Source: JBGLNJ01 sp034434835 (GTDB taxonomy: Bacteria > Chloroflexota > Anaerolineae > Fen-1058). From it: a DNA stretch of 64,000 bases. A program made the translations under genes and the position numbers. The stretch lies in contig DAOTXX010000129.1 in the NCBI GenBank assembly GCA_034434835.1, positions 27,125 to 91,124 on the forward strand, read 5' to 3'. Positions within the stretch are counted from its first letter, which is position 1. The number at the start of each line of letters is the position of its first letter. Shown piece by piece: positions 1 to 7,360 of the stretch. Below the pieces are notes generated by a model that was given only the letters and a program-made list of their open reading frames with translations, was not told the origin of the DNA and did not search any database.

Positions 1-4
1 GACT

Positions 5-1762
5 TTGCTCAAGACGCACAACTGTGGAGATTTGCGGGCGCAAGACGCCGGACATCGAGTGGCGCTGGCCGGTTGGCTTCACAAACGCCGCGATCATGGC
101 GGATTGATTTTCATGGACTTGCGCGACCGCAGCGGGTTGGTGCAGATCGTCGTCAGCCCTGAAGCCGGCCAGGCTTACCGGGTCGCCGAAATGGCGCGCA
201 GCGAGTACGTGCTGGCGGTGCAGGGTCAGGTGCGCCTTCGCCCTGAAGGGCTGGCAAATCCGAACCTGCCGACTGGCGACATCGAGGTTGTGGCCGAGTC
301 TGTCGTTCTGCTCAACGCTGCCAAACCGCCAGCGATCCCGGTGGATAACGATGGGCGCGCTGTGTCCGAAGACATGCGGCTGCGGTACCGTTATCTGGAC
401 CTGCGCCGTCCGCGGATGCAGCGCAACCTGATGTTGCGACACCAGGTCGTCAAGTTCATTCGAGATTACCTGAGCGCGCGCGGCTTTATTGAAGTCGAAA
501 CGCCCATCCTGATCAAGTCCACGCCGGAAGGCGCGCGCGACTATGTAGTGCCGAGCCGCCTGCACCCCGGCCAGTTCTATGCGCTTCCGCAAAGCCCGCA
601 GCAGCTCAAGCAATTGCTGATGGTGGCCGGCTACGAGCGCTACTTTCAAATCGCGCGCTGCTTTCGCGATGAAGACCTGCGCGGCGACCGCCAACCCGAG
701 TTCACCCAACTCGATCTGGAAATGTCCTTTGTCGAGCGCGATGACGTGCTTGGACTGGTGGAGGGATTGTTCACCGAACTGGTGCCGGCCGTTTCGAACA
801 AGCGCATTCTCTCGCCCTTTCCGCGTATGAGCTATGCCGAAGCGATGAGTCGCTTTGGCACCGACAAACCCGACCTGCGCTTTGGCCTGGAGTTGATTGA
901 CCTGACGGATGCACTTGGGGGCAGTGAATTCCAGGTCTTGCGCGCTGCCAGGGAAACCGGCGGCCAGATCAAAGCCGTGTGCGCGCTGGGTTGTGCCGGC
1001 TACACTCGCCGCGAGCTGGATGAACTGACGACGGTTGTGAAGGGACTGGGAGCCAAAGGGTTGGTGACTTTGGCTTTTGCCGCTGATGGCGTCAAAGGCC
1101 CGGCGGTCAAGTTCTTGAAATCAGGCGAGTTGAACGAGATCCGCCAGCGCCTTCAAGCGCAAGAGGGCGACCTGGTGTGCATCATCGCCGATCAGCCCGG
1201 CGTCGTTGCCAAATCGCTTTCGACCTTGCGGCTCATGTTCCGCGATCGATTCAATCTTGCCCCGCCCGACTTGATGGCATTTGGATGGATCGTAGACTTT
1301 CCGATGTTCGAGTGGAACGAAGAAGAAAAACGTTGGGATGCCGCGCATCATCCGTTCACCATGCCCAAGCGCGAGCACCTCGATCGGTTGGAAACCGATC
1401 CGGCTTCGGTGCTTTCTGATGCCTACGATCTGGTGTGCAATGGTTATGAGCTGGCCTCGGGCAGCATCCGTATTCACGACCGCGAGATTCAACGTCGCAT
1501 CTTTCGGGTGCTGAATTACAGTGACGATGAGATTCAAGCTCGTTTCGGTCATATGTTGGATGCGTTCGAATACGGTGCGCCGCCGCATGGCGGCATGGCC
1601 CCGGGCATTGACCGGTTTGTGATGTTACTCGCTGACGAGCCAAGTATCCGAGAGGTGATTGCCTTTCCCAAGACGGCCAGCGCCACTGACCTGATGGCCA
1701 ATGCGCCATCGCCGATCGATCAGCGGCAGCTTGACGAGTTGCGTTTGTGTATCAAAGATTAG
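5..1762 (+). CDS. aspS: Aspartate--tRNA ligase
   Basis: Class II aminoacyl-tRNA synthetase that charges tRNA-Asp with aspartate in the cytoplasm. The 585-residue product has the bacterial layout. An N-terminal OB-fold anticodon-binding domain comes first (about residues 1-105, with GWLHKRRDHGGLIFMDLRDR). The catalytic core follows, with motif 2 around FRDEDLRGDRQPEFTQLD and motif 3 near the C-terminus (GIDRFVML). A GAD insertion domain lies between (about residues 280-410). The first in-frame start is a TTG at base 5, and the protein begins MLKTH as its homologues do, so the gene looks complete. The window edge hides its RBS and promoter. Whether it is discriminating or also charges tRNA-Asn cannot be told from the sequence. 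No intrinsic terminator follows; the next element is the 6S RNA promoter. Confidence 0.97.
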   Translation: MLKTHNCGDLRAQDAGHRVALAGWLHKRRDHGGLIFMDLRDRSGLVQIVVSPEAGQAYRVAEMARSEYVLAVQGQVRLRPEGLANPNLPTGDIEVVAESVVLLNAAKPPAIPVDNDGRAVSEDMRLRYRYLDLRRPRMQRNLMLRHQVVKFIRDYLSARGFIEVETPILIKSTPEGARDYVVPSRLHPGQFYALPQSPQQLKQLLMVAGYERYFQIARCFRDEDLRGDRQPEFTQLDLEMSFVERDDVLGLVEGLFTELVPAVSNKRILSPFPRMSYAEAMSRFGTDKPDLRFGLELIDLTDALGGSEFQVLRAARETGGQIKAVCALGCAGYTRRELDELTTVVKGLGAKGLVTLAFAADGVKGPAVKFLKSGELNEIRQRLQAQEGDLVCIIADQPGVVAKSLSTLRLMFRDRFNLAPPDLMAFGWIVDFPMFEWNEEEKRWDAAHHPFTMPKREHLDRLETDPASVLSDAYDLVCNGYELASGSIRIHDREIQRRIFRVLNYSDDEIQARFGHMLDAFEYGAPPHGGMAPGIDRFVMLLADEPSIREVIAFPKTASATDLMANAPSPIDQRQLDELRLCIKD

Positions 1763-1776
1763 CCGGGTGATCGCAT

Positions 1777-1805
1777 TTGCAGGTTTCAGTAAATTGTGTT
1801 AGTAT
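1777..1805 (+). promoter_or_regulatory. Sigma-70 promoter of the 6S-like RNA
   Basis: TTGCAG (1777-1782) and TAGTAT (1800-1805) are separated by 17 bp. Initiation is expected near 1812, exactly where the closing stem of the folded RNA begins. Confidence 0.75.
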
Positions 1806-1811
1806 ATGGAC

Positions 1812-1985
1812 ACCCTGCTGTGTGCGTGACGTCGCATACGCGTTTTGAGCCAACACCTATAAAATAGGGGACCGTCACTCTAGAGGGGATGCGATAGCCT
1901 GAACAGGCAAGGCTGAACCAATAGGCTAGGTTCCCACCTGCGTAAGCAGGTTCAAAACTTGGCGACGCACGGCACGGCGGGGAAC
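1812..1985 (+). ncRNA. ssrS: Probable 6S RNA
   Basis: Non-coding transcript of about 175 nt with its own promoter and terminator and the long rod-like fold of 6S RNA, which binds sigma-70 RNA polymerase and mimics an open promoter. The closing stem pairs CCCTGCTGTG (1813-1822) with CACGGCGGGG (1973-1982) and continues through TGCGTGACGTCGC against GGCGACGCA. The next helix pairs GTTTTGAGCC (1842-1851) with GGTTCAAAAC (1949-1958). A large, weakly paired centre follows, then a distal stem TAGCCT/AGGCTA. The 3' side holds GGTTCCCACCTG and a small local hairpin (ACCTGCGTAAGCAGGT), which resemble 6S RNAs of other phyla from memory. Another structured RNA of this size is possible; tmRNA, RNase P and SRP RNA signatures are absent. 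Confidence 0.7.
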
Positions 1986-1994
1986 GTTTTTTAT

Positions 1995-2020
1995 CCGCCG
2001 GATCATCTCCGGCGGTTTTT
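1995..2020 (+). terminator. Intrinsic terminator of the 6S-like RNA
   Basis: CCGCCGGA (1995-2002) pairs with TCCGGCGG (2008-2015) across a five-base loop and is followed by TTTTT. It ends the 6S-like transcript before the next promoter. Confidence 0.85.
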
Positions 2021-2063
2021 GTTTGGTCTGAATGTCCGCTGTTCCGTTTTTGTGGTACAATCC

Positions 2064-2188
2064 CCGCGCGGTGAGGAAGCTGTCCAGCCTCCTGCAGGTT
2101 ACTGTGGGGTGTTGCTTCACGTTGAGCGGCTTCAATCTATGGTGCTTCGACTGTGAAGCGGGAGGTTGATCAGATCCCACATGCGCGG
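2064..2188 (+). ncRNA. Structured RNA or 5' leader, possible pseudoknot, class unknown
   Basis: A highly folded stretch between the 6S terminator and the SDR gene. An extended -10 (TGG then TACAAT, 2053-2061) would start transcription near 2067. Complementary segments are: 2064-2069 with 2183-2188; CAGCCTCC (2085-2092) with GGGAGGTTG (2160-2168); GCTTCAC (2114-2120) with GTGAAGC (2153-2159); and an inner GTTGAGC with GCTTCGAC. TGTGGGG (2103-2109) also matches TCCCACA (2175-2181); forming this together with the 2085/2161 helix makes a pseudoknot. It lies 45 nt upstream of the SDR start, so it could be a riboswitch-like leader, but no expression platform is evident. It could instead be an independent small RNA. 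It fits no riboswitch class I know. The outermost helix would be shortened if the start is at 2067. Confidence 0.45.
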
Positions 2189-2232
2189 CGGACGATCTCA
2201 ACAGTGACACAAGGCAGACAACGGAGCTGACC

Positions 2233-3168
2233 ATGATCCTTGTCACCGGGGCGACTGGGTTTATCGGCAAGCGCGTTGTGGCGCGGTTGGCTGCGACGGG
2301 CCTTGAGGTGCGCTGCCTGGTTCGCCCGGCCCGCAAAGAGCGTACATTGCCCGCGGGCGTCAGTGTCCACATGGTCGCCGGTGATCTGTCCGATCCTCCT
2401 GCATTGCGCGTGGCGATGCAACGCGTGGATACTGTCATCCACTTGGCCTCGATTTGGACCGAGCATGGCGCGCGGACTTTTGAATCGGTCAATTACCAGG
2501 GCACGCTCAATCTCATCGAGGCGGCGCACGAAGTTGGCGCCAGCCGCTTGATCTTCCTAAGCTACCCCGGCGCTGACCGCAACAGCGCCTATGCTTTCCT
2601 GCGGAGCAAGGCCCTGGCCGAAGAAGCTGTCCGCTTGTCAGAACTCAAGTTCACGATCTTGCGCCCGTCTTGGGTCTATGGCCCGGAAGACAGATGGACG
2701 ACACACATCGCCATGGTGCTCAAGTCCGTGCCGTTTTTCTTTCCGGTGGTCGGCGATGGGCAGACACGCTTGCAACCTTTGTGGGTCGAAGACCTTGCCC
2801 AGTGTATCGAGCAATGCTTGACCCGGCCCAAGACGATTGGCAAAACGATCCCGCTGGGCGGGCCGGGGTATTTCACTTTTAACGACGCGCTGGATGTGAT
2901 CGCTCAGACGCTCGAGGTTCGCCGACGCAAGCTGTTCGTTCGCCTGCCGTTGGCGCGCCAGGTGGCCGAGACCATGGAGCACCTGATGCCCAGACCCTTC
3001 TTGACCACGACGACGCTGGACTTGCTCAATGTGGACACGACGACTGACCTGGGTTCCGTGACACAAAACTTTGGCTTCGAGCCAGCGCGATTTGCTTCAG
3101 CCGTCAGTTATCTGCGTGACCAACCCTGGTGGCGGCGTTTTTGGGGCACCTTGTTGGGTCGGCCGTAG
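2233..3168 (+). CDS. NAD(P)-dependent epimerase/dehydratase (atypical SDR, NDUFA9-like)
   Basis: Predicted cytoplasmic oxidoreductase or epimerase of the extended/atypical short-chain dehydrogenase superfamily. The N-terminus carries the Rossmann dinucleotide motif VTGATGFIGKRVV (G-x-x-G-x-x-G, residues 4-16), followed by the acidic strand VAGDLSD near residue 55 and the VIHLASIW core. A YAFLRSK segment near residue 117 replaces the canonical YxxxK spacing, as in the NmrA/NDUFA9-like branch, so the substrate is uncertain. Length (311 aa) is normal for the group. The ATG at 2233 follows GGAG by 7 nt. It lies 24 bp upstream of the GNAT gene and probably heads a three-gene operon with it and the racemase. 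The folded RNA at 2064-2188 lies in its leader. Confidence 0.85.
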   Translation: MILVTGATGFIGKRVVARLAATGLEVRCLVRPARKERTLPAGVSVHMVAGDLSDPPALRVAMQRVDTVIHLASIWTEHGARTFESVNYQGTLNLIEAAHEVGASRLIFLSYPGADRNSAYAFLRSKALAEEAVRLSELKFTILRPSWVYGPEDRWTTHIAMVLKSVPFFFPVVGDGQTRLQPLWVEDLAQCIEQCLTRPKTIGKTIPLGGPGYFTFNDALDVIAQTLEVRRRKLFVRLPLARQVAETMEHLMPRPFLTTTTLDLLNVDTTTDLGSVTQNFGFEPARFASAVSYLRDQPWWRRFWGTLLGRP

Positions 3169-3192
3169 AGGGACACTCGATTTGCCTTCACA

Positions 3193-4131
3193 GTGAGTGA
3201 TATGCCAGAGTTTACGATCCGCCCATTGGAATCTATCGAGGACTATCGGGCCTGTGAAGAAATCCAGCGCCAGGTCTGGGGACCGGGCGATGCCGAGGTC
3301 GTTCCGCTGAACATGCTGTCCGCCGTCAAGCGTAATGGTGGCATTGCGCTGGGCGCATTCGTGGACGAACGACTCGTCGGCTTTGTGTTCGGTTTTCTGG
3401 GCACCAGCGAGCGTTTTGGCCCGGAGGCTCCAGCGACAGTCAAGCTCAAACACCATTCGCATATGTTAGCCGTCCTGCCCCAGTGGCGCGATGAAGGGGT
3501 GGGCTATGCGCTCAAGCTGGCCCAGCGCGAGGCAGCCCGCGCCCAGGGCTTGCGGCTGATGACCTGGACCTACGACCCGTTGGAAAGCCGCAATGCGCTG
3601 CTCAACATCTCCAAACTTGGCGCTGTGTGCAGCACGTATTACCGTGATTACTATGGGCCGATGCGGGATGAGCTGAACGTGGGCCTGCCTAGCGATCGCT
3701 TTCAGGTGGATTGGTACATTGCCAGCAAGCGAGTCGCCAAGCGATTGGAAGCCAGTCGTGGACGATTGGAGCGCCAGCATTATACGGACGCTGGAGCCAT
3801 GATACTCAATCCGGCCACGTTTGGAGCGCAATTCCCACGCCCGTCCGAACAGGTGGTTGAACTATTCACCAGCATGGCGCTCGTCGAAATCCCGGCTGAT
3901 TTTCAATCGCTCAAACGCGCTGACCCAACGTTGGCGCTCGCCTGGCGCATGCAAACGCGCCGGATTTTCGAGCGCGCATTCAGTCATGGCTACATGGTCA
4001 CCGATTATGTGTTTGAATCGAATCCCCGGCGCGGTTTCTATGTGCTCACACATGTCGAGCCAGGCGGCCGGCCAGGGGCGGATTGGAGCATCTTTGCGGA
4101 TGAGTTGGCAGACCCCAGGGGCTTGAAATGA
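3193..4131 (+). CDS. GNAT-family acyltransferase (COG3375-like), partner of the racemase
   Basis: Predicted GNAT N-acyltransferase of 312 aa. The acetyl-CoA-binding region is around residues 85-115, with HSHMLAVLPQWRDEGVGYALKLAQR matching the R/Q-x-x-G-x-G/A loop, and a W-T-Y-D-P-L-E motif follows near residue 120. This long GNAT subgroup is typically encoded beside MenC-like enolases. In Geobacillus, a GNAT, an N-succinylamino acid racemase and a desuccinylase together convert D- to L-amino acids; here the coupled gene order suggests an equivalent acylation step. Its stop overlaps the racemase start by 4 bp (ATGA). The start could be GTG 3193 or ATG 3202; neither has a strong RBS. Confidence 0.82.
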   Translation: MSDMPEFTIRPLESIEDYRACEEIQRQVWGPGDAEVVPLNMLSAVKRNGGIALGAFVDERLVGFVFGFLGTSERFGPEAPATVKLKHHSHMLAVLPQWRDEGVGYALKLAQREAARAQGLRLMTWTYDPLESRNALLNISKLGAVCSTYYRDYYGPMRDELNVGLPSDRFQVDWYIASKRVAKRLEASRGRLERQHYTDAGAMILNPATFGAQFPRPSEQVVELFTSMALVEIPADFQSLKRADPTLALAWRMQTRRIFERAFSHGYMVTDYVFESNPRRGFYVLTHVEPGGRPGADWSIFADELADPRGLK

Positions 4132-5237
4132 GGATCGAACAAATCGCGCTCTCGCATATCGTCATGCGGTTGGTCGCACCGTTTGAGACGAGCTTTGGAG
4201 TGGAGCAGGATCGCGCCTGCATCATTGTGGCGATGCGCGCAGACGGGCTGACTGGCTATGGCGAGTGTGTCGCCGCTGCCGAGCCAGGCTATTGCTACGA
4301 AACGACTGTGACGGCCTGGCACATTCTGCGTGATTTTCTCGTGCCGGCGGTGCTCGGTCAGGAGCTGACCGATATTCCCAAACTGGTCGCGCGTTACAGT
4401 CGCGTGCGGGGCCATCCGCTGGCCAAGGCTGGACTCGAGATGGCGGCATGGGACACCCTGGGGCAGGCCCAGGGCAAGTCGCTTGCGCAGATGCTGGGGG
4501 GAGTGCGTGACCGTGTGGAGGTCGGTGTATCCATCGGCATACAGCCGACAACGGGGGCGCTGGTCGAGCGGGTGGGGCGGTATATCGCAGAAGGCTACCG
4601 TCGGATCAAGATCAAGATCAAGCCGGGCCGCGACCTGGAGGATGTGCGCGCAGTCCGCGCTGTGTTTCCAGACATTCGTTTGCAGGTAGATGCGAACTCG
4701 GCGTATCGGCTTTCGGATGCTCCTCTCTTCCAACAGATGGACGATTTGAATCTCTTGCTCATCGAGCAGCCGCTGGCCGAGGACGACATCTACGATCACA
4801 GCAAGCTTCAGCCGCAGCTCAAAACGCCAATTTGCCTCGACGAAAGCATCCTCTCTGCCGATCACGCCCGCGCGGCGATTGAGCTGGGTGCCTGTCGGGT
4901 CATCAACATCAAGGCCGGACGTGTGGGAGGGCTGGAGGAGGCGCTCAAGGTTCACGACGTGTGCCATGAGCGAGGCGTGCCGGTGTGGTGTGGGGGAATG
5001 TTGGAGACGAACATCGGTCGCGCGTCGAACGTGGCATTGGCCTCGCTGCCGGGTTTCACTTTGCCCGGCGACATCAGCGCGAGCTCCCGCTACTATGCTG
5101 AGGACATTGCCGATCCGCCGTTTGCGCTGAATCCTGACTCGACGATCACAGTGCCAACGATGTCGGGGCTGGGTGTGAAGGTCAATCTCAAGAATCTGGA
5201 GCGGTTTACGGTGAAGCACGAGGTGTTTGCGGCGTGA
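4128..5237 (+). CDS. N-acylamino acid racemase / o-succinylbenzoate synthase (enolase superfamily)
   Basis: Muconate-cycloisomerase-type enolase superfamily enzyme, 369 aa. Visible active-site features are the acid-base lysine motif KIKIK near residue 163, the three metal ligands in VDANSAY, LIEQPL and CLDES, and the second lysine in INIKAGRVGG. The C-terminal GGMLETNIGRASNVALASLPGF is typical of the MenC/NSAR branch. No other menaquinone genes are nearby and the gene is coupled to a GNAT (4-bp overlap), so I favour N-succinyl/N-acylamino acid racemase activity, though such enzymes often also have OSBS activity. A hairpin with GGCACAGA and TCTGTGTCC arms just after the stop could serve as a terminator facing the converging metallopeptidase gene. 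Confidence 0.85.
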   Translation: MRIEQIALSHIVMRLVAPFETSFGVEQDRACIIVAMRADGLTGYGECVAAAEPGYCYETTVTAWHILRDFLVPAVLGQELTDIPKLVARYSRVRGHPLAKAGLEMAAWDTLGQAQGKSLAQMLGGVRDRVEVGVSIGIQPTTGALVERVGRYIAEGYRRIKIKIKPGRDLEDVRAVRAVFPDIRLQVDANSAYRLSDAPLFQQMDDLNLLLIEQPLAEDDIYDHSKLQPQLKTPICLDESILSADHARAAIELGACRVINIKAGRVGGLEEALKVHDVCHERGVPVWCGGMLETNIGRASNVALASLPGFTLPGDISASSRYYAEDIADPPFALNPDSTITVPTMSGLGVKVNLKNLERFTVKHEVFAA

Positions 5238-5276
5238 TCCCAGGGGGCACAGAGGATTGTGTATTCTGTGTCCGGT

Positions 5277-6368
5277 TCACGATCGCCTGAAATACTGCTC
5301 CGTCTCCTGATAGTTCTTGCACAACACCGTCAAATACGTGGTCACCTCGATCAGTTTCTTTTCGATGTCGGCCACTTTGACGTACCGGTCCGTCGCGCGC
5401 GCGCGCACGGTCAGTTTGTCAATCAGGTCGGAAACGACCACGTCATCCACCTCGACCCAATAGCTCACTCGATTGATCAGCAGTCGCTTGTATGCGCGCA
5501 GAAAGCGGCTGGCACGGCGATACTCGCGGCGAAAGCGCTGAAGCGGCAAAACGCGCGGCGGCCCTTGAAACAACTCGCGCAGGTCTGCATCCACATAGCC
5601 AGTCGCGCGGCGGCGATAGGCGTTCACTTGCGAGGTCTTGGCCCCAAAGAATTGCGCCACAGTCATCGAGAGCTGCTCAATGGGTTGATCGAGTGTGCTG
5701 CTGCTGCCATTTGTCAGGACAGGCTCTTGGCGACCGAACTCGTCCACGACCTTTTCCACATAGGTGAGTTTCTTGAGCGCGCCGGGCTTGGAGCGGAATT
5801 GACCCAGCCAGTCAATCTCTGGCGTCAGCCACACGGAAAACGTCTCGGCAAAATCTTCGTCCGGGTGTTTCTGGGCGTAAAAATCTCCTGCAGGATTGAC
5901 AAAGTCCGCGCTCCACGGATTAGGCCGGCTGCCCGCATGTTCGGGATACGTGTTAAAGAAATGTCCTTTGACGTTGAACAGCCGCCGGAACTCTTTGGTG
6001 CGGTAGAGCTTGTGAGCGTAGCAAAAAGCGTGACCGACTTCGTGGCGCATGATCTGCAAAATGTCCGCCGGATCATACATCCAGCCGCGAAATTCCTTGT
6101 TCAGCTCGCGCAGCAGAGCATTGCAGTCGTAGAACCCGACGGCGATATTGGTGGTGCCCGCCACGCAGCCATAACCGTTGGACAGATAAAAGTTCGGGGC
6201 GAGCTGTGTGATGCCTACGCGCGCCAGGTCCTCCCGCACCCGGCGGATCGCCTCATCAATCAGCGTCCCCTTGATCTCCAGCCCCAGCCGGTTGATGGGC
6301 GTGTTGAGAATTTCGAGCTTGAGCGTGTCCGGGCCATAGAGCAGCTCGCGTGTTTTCCGCTTCTTCAT
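5277..6368 (-). CDS. Putative zinc metallopeptidase (HExxH...H)
   Basis: Predicted soluble zinc-dependent peptidase of 363 aa; substrate unknown. The motif HEVGHAFCYAH at residues 109-119 gives HExxH plus a third histidine six residues on. It is followed by an HPDEDFAETFSVWLTP segment whose acidic residues may complete the site. No signal peptide is visible. The start MKKRKTRELL at 6368 overlaps the fdhD stop (ATGA). A longer reading of this frame exists, but its upstream part runs antisense in register with fdhD and is a shadow. Coupling to fdhD implies co-expression with molybdenum/tungsten enzyme maturation. The C-terminal 100 residues are basic and Tyr/Arg-rich, of unknown role. Confidence 0.75.
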   Translation of the reverse strand: MKKRKTRELLYGPDTLKLEILNTPINRLGLEIKGTLIDEAIRRVREDLARVGITQLAPNFYLSNGYGCVAGTTNIAVGFYDCNALLRELNKEFRGWMYDPADILQIMRHEVGHAFCYAHKLYRTKEFRRLFNVKGHFFNTYPEHAGSRPNPWSADFVNPAGDFYAQKHPDEDFAETFSVWLTPEIDWLGQFRSKPGALKKLTYVEKVVDEFGRQEPVLTNGSSSTLDQPIEQLSMTVAQFFGAKTSQVNAYRRRATGYVDADLRELFQGPPRVLPLQRFRREYRRASRFLRAYKRLLINRVSYWVEVDDVVVSDLIDKLTVRARATDRYVKVADIEKKLIEVTTYLTVLCKNYQETEQYFRRS

Positions 6369-7132
6369 GCCAGCCCCAATCTCCAGCCGTTGGCATACAC
6401 CAACATTCTGCCTCGCCGCAAGTAACCGACGAGGGTAATGTTCCAGACCTGGGCCAGCCGCACCGAAAGGCTCGTCGGCGAGGTGCGGCTGGCGATGATC
6501 GGGCAGCCCATCTTGGCTGCCTTGTTCAGCATCTCGCTGCTGATGCGCCCTGTGGTCAGCAGAATACCCCCGCGGGTGTCCACGCCGCGCAAAAAGCAGT
6601 CGCCGCGAATCTTGTCGAGCGTGTTGTGCCGACCCACGTCTTCGCCATAACTTACCATCGTCGTGCCCAAGAACAATCCGCTCGTATGGACGCCGCGCGT
6701 CCGACGATACAATCGTGCGGCGCCTTGCAGTTGTTCCATCAAACTCCACAGATCCTCGGCGCGCAGCCGCGTGTCGGAATTGAGCGGTGCTTGGGTCCCG
6801 CTCAGGTCATCAAAGGTCACGCCGCCGCCGCATCCCGAAGTGAGGATGCGCTTGCGTGGCGGCTCGATGTGATGCGTGAGCCACACATCCACACACGATC
6901 CACTTGGACAGATGTGAACAGCACGGATTTCTTGCCTTGAGGCGATCAATCCCTCGTTGGCAAGGAACCCCACCGCCAAATAGTCTTGTTGGATCGGCGT
7001 GGCAGCGATGGTCGCTAGCTCCTGCCCGTTAACGTGGATGCTCACTGAGACCTCTTCAATGACCTCGCCGTCAACCGGCTGCCAGTGTCCGTCAAAGGCG
7101 TGATAAGTTGTCGGAATCGCGCCGTCGGTCAT
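6365..7132 (-). CDS. fdhD: Formate dehydrogenase accessory sulfurtransferase FdhD
   Basis: FdhD moves sulfur from the cysteine desulfurase to the molybdopterin cofactor of formate dehydrogenase, which activates that enzyme. The 255-aa product shows the family core: an N-terminal beta segment (VSIHVNGQELATIAATP), LAVGFLANEGLI near residue 60, the cysteine loop TSGCGGGVTF, HTSGLF, and the C-terminal EDVGRHNTLDKIRGD with GRISSEMLNKAAKMG and SRTSPTSLSVRLA. The loop keeps one cysteine rather than the CxxC of E. coli, a variant known in the family. No formate dehydrogenase gene is in the window. The tungstate transporter tupABC lies nearby on the same strand. The start may be ATG 7132 or TTG 7138. 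Confidence 0.95.
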   Translation of the reverse strand: MTDGAIPTTYHAFDGHWQPVDGEVIEEVSVSIHVNGQELATIAATPIQQDYLAVGFLANEGLIASRQEIRAVHICPSGSCVDVWLTHHIEPPRKRILTSGCGGGVTFDDLSGTQAPLNSDTRLRAEDLWSLMEQLQGAARLYRRTRGVHTSGLFLGTTMVSYGEDVGRHNTLDKIRGDCFLRGVDTRGGILLTTGRISSEMLNKAAKMGCPIIASRTSPTSLSVRLAQVWNITLVGYLRRGRMLVYANGWRLGLA

Positions 7133-7232
7133 CCCCAATTGCAGAATCTCAAGTCGAATTCAGATTGTTTGTCGTGGATTGGCAAACCAATAACGCGGGC
7201 TGTGCGGTCCGCGGGGCTTTGGAACGTCGCGG

Positions 7233-7260
7233 ATTATAGTCCTGAGTTGCTCAGTGTCAA
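7233..7260 (-). promoter_or_regulatory. Consensus promoter of the fdhD-metallopeptidase operon, with palindromic spacer
   Basis: On the minus strand, TTGACA (7260-7255) and TATAAT (7238-7233) are 16 bp apart, a perfect match at both hexamers. The spacer contains CTGAGCAACTCAG, a 5-3-5 inverted repeat that would suit a repressor covering the promoter. Initiation near 7226 leaves a leader of about 90 nt. Confidence 0.8.
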
Positions 7261-7360
7261 GCGTTTTGCAAACTCGTGGCGGAGCCTGGCTTTGACAAGG
7301 ACGGCTATATCTGGCGGCTTGAGATGCGGTCCGCCGCTGTATGTGGCGATTGTCAGAGGT

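Noticed and set aside
2064..2188. HDV-like ribozyme
   Set aside because: A short stretch (GTCCAGCCTCCT) resembles the HDV ribozyme, but the required P1/P3 pairing and the L3 geometry cannot be formed.
5259..6425. A 388-codon open frame on the plus strand
   Set aside because: It is antisense to the metallopeptidase with its HExxH motif; its composition (His/Arg/Gln-rich) is that of a shadow frame.
6369..6749. N-terminal extension of the metallopeptidase
   Set aside because: It lies wholly inside fdhD in another frame; the coupled ATGA start at 6368 explains the gene better.
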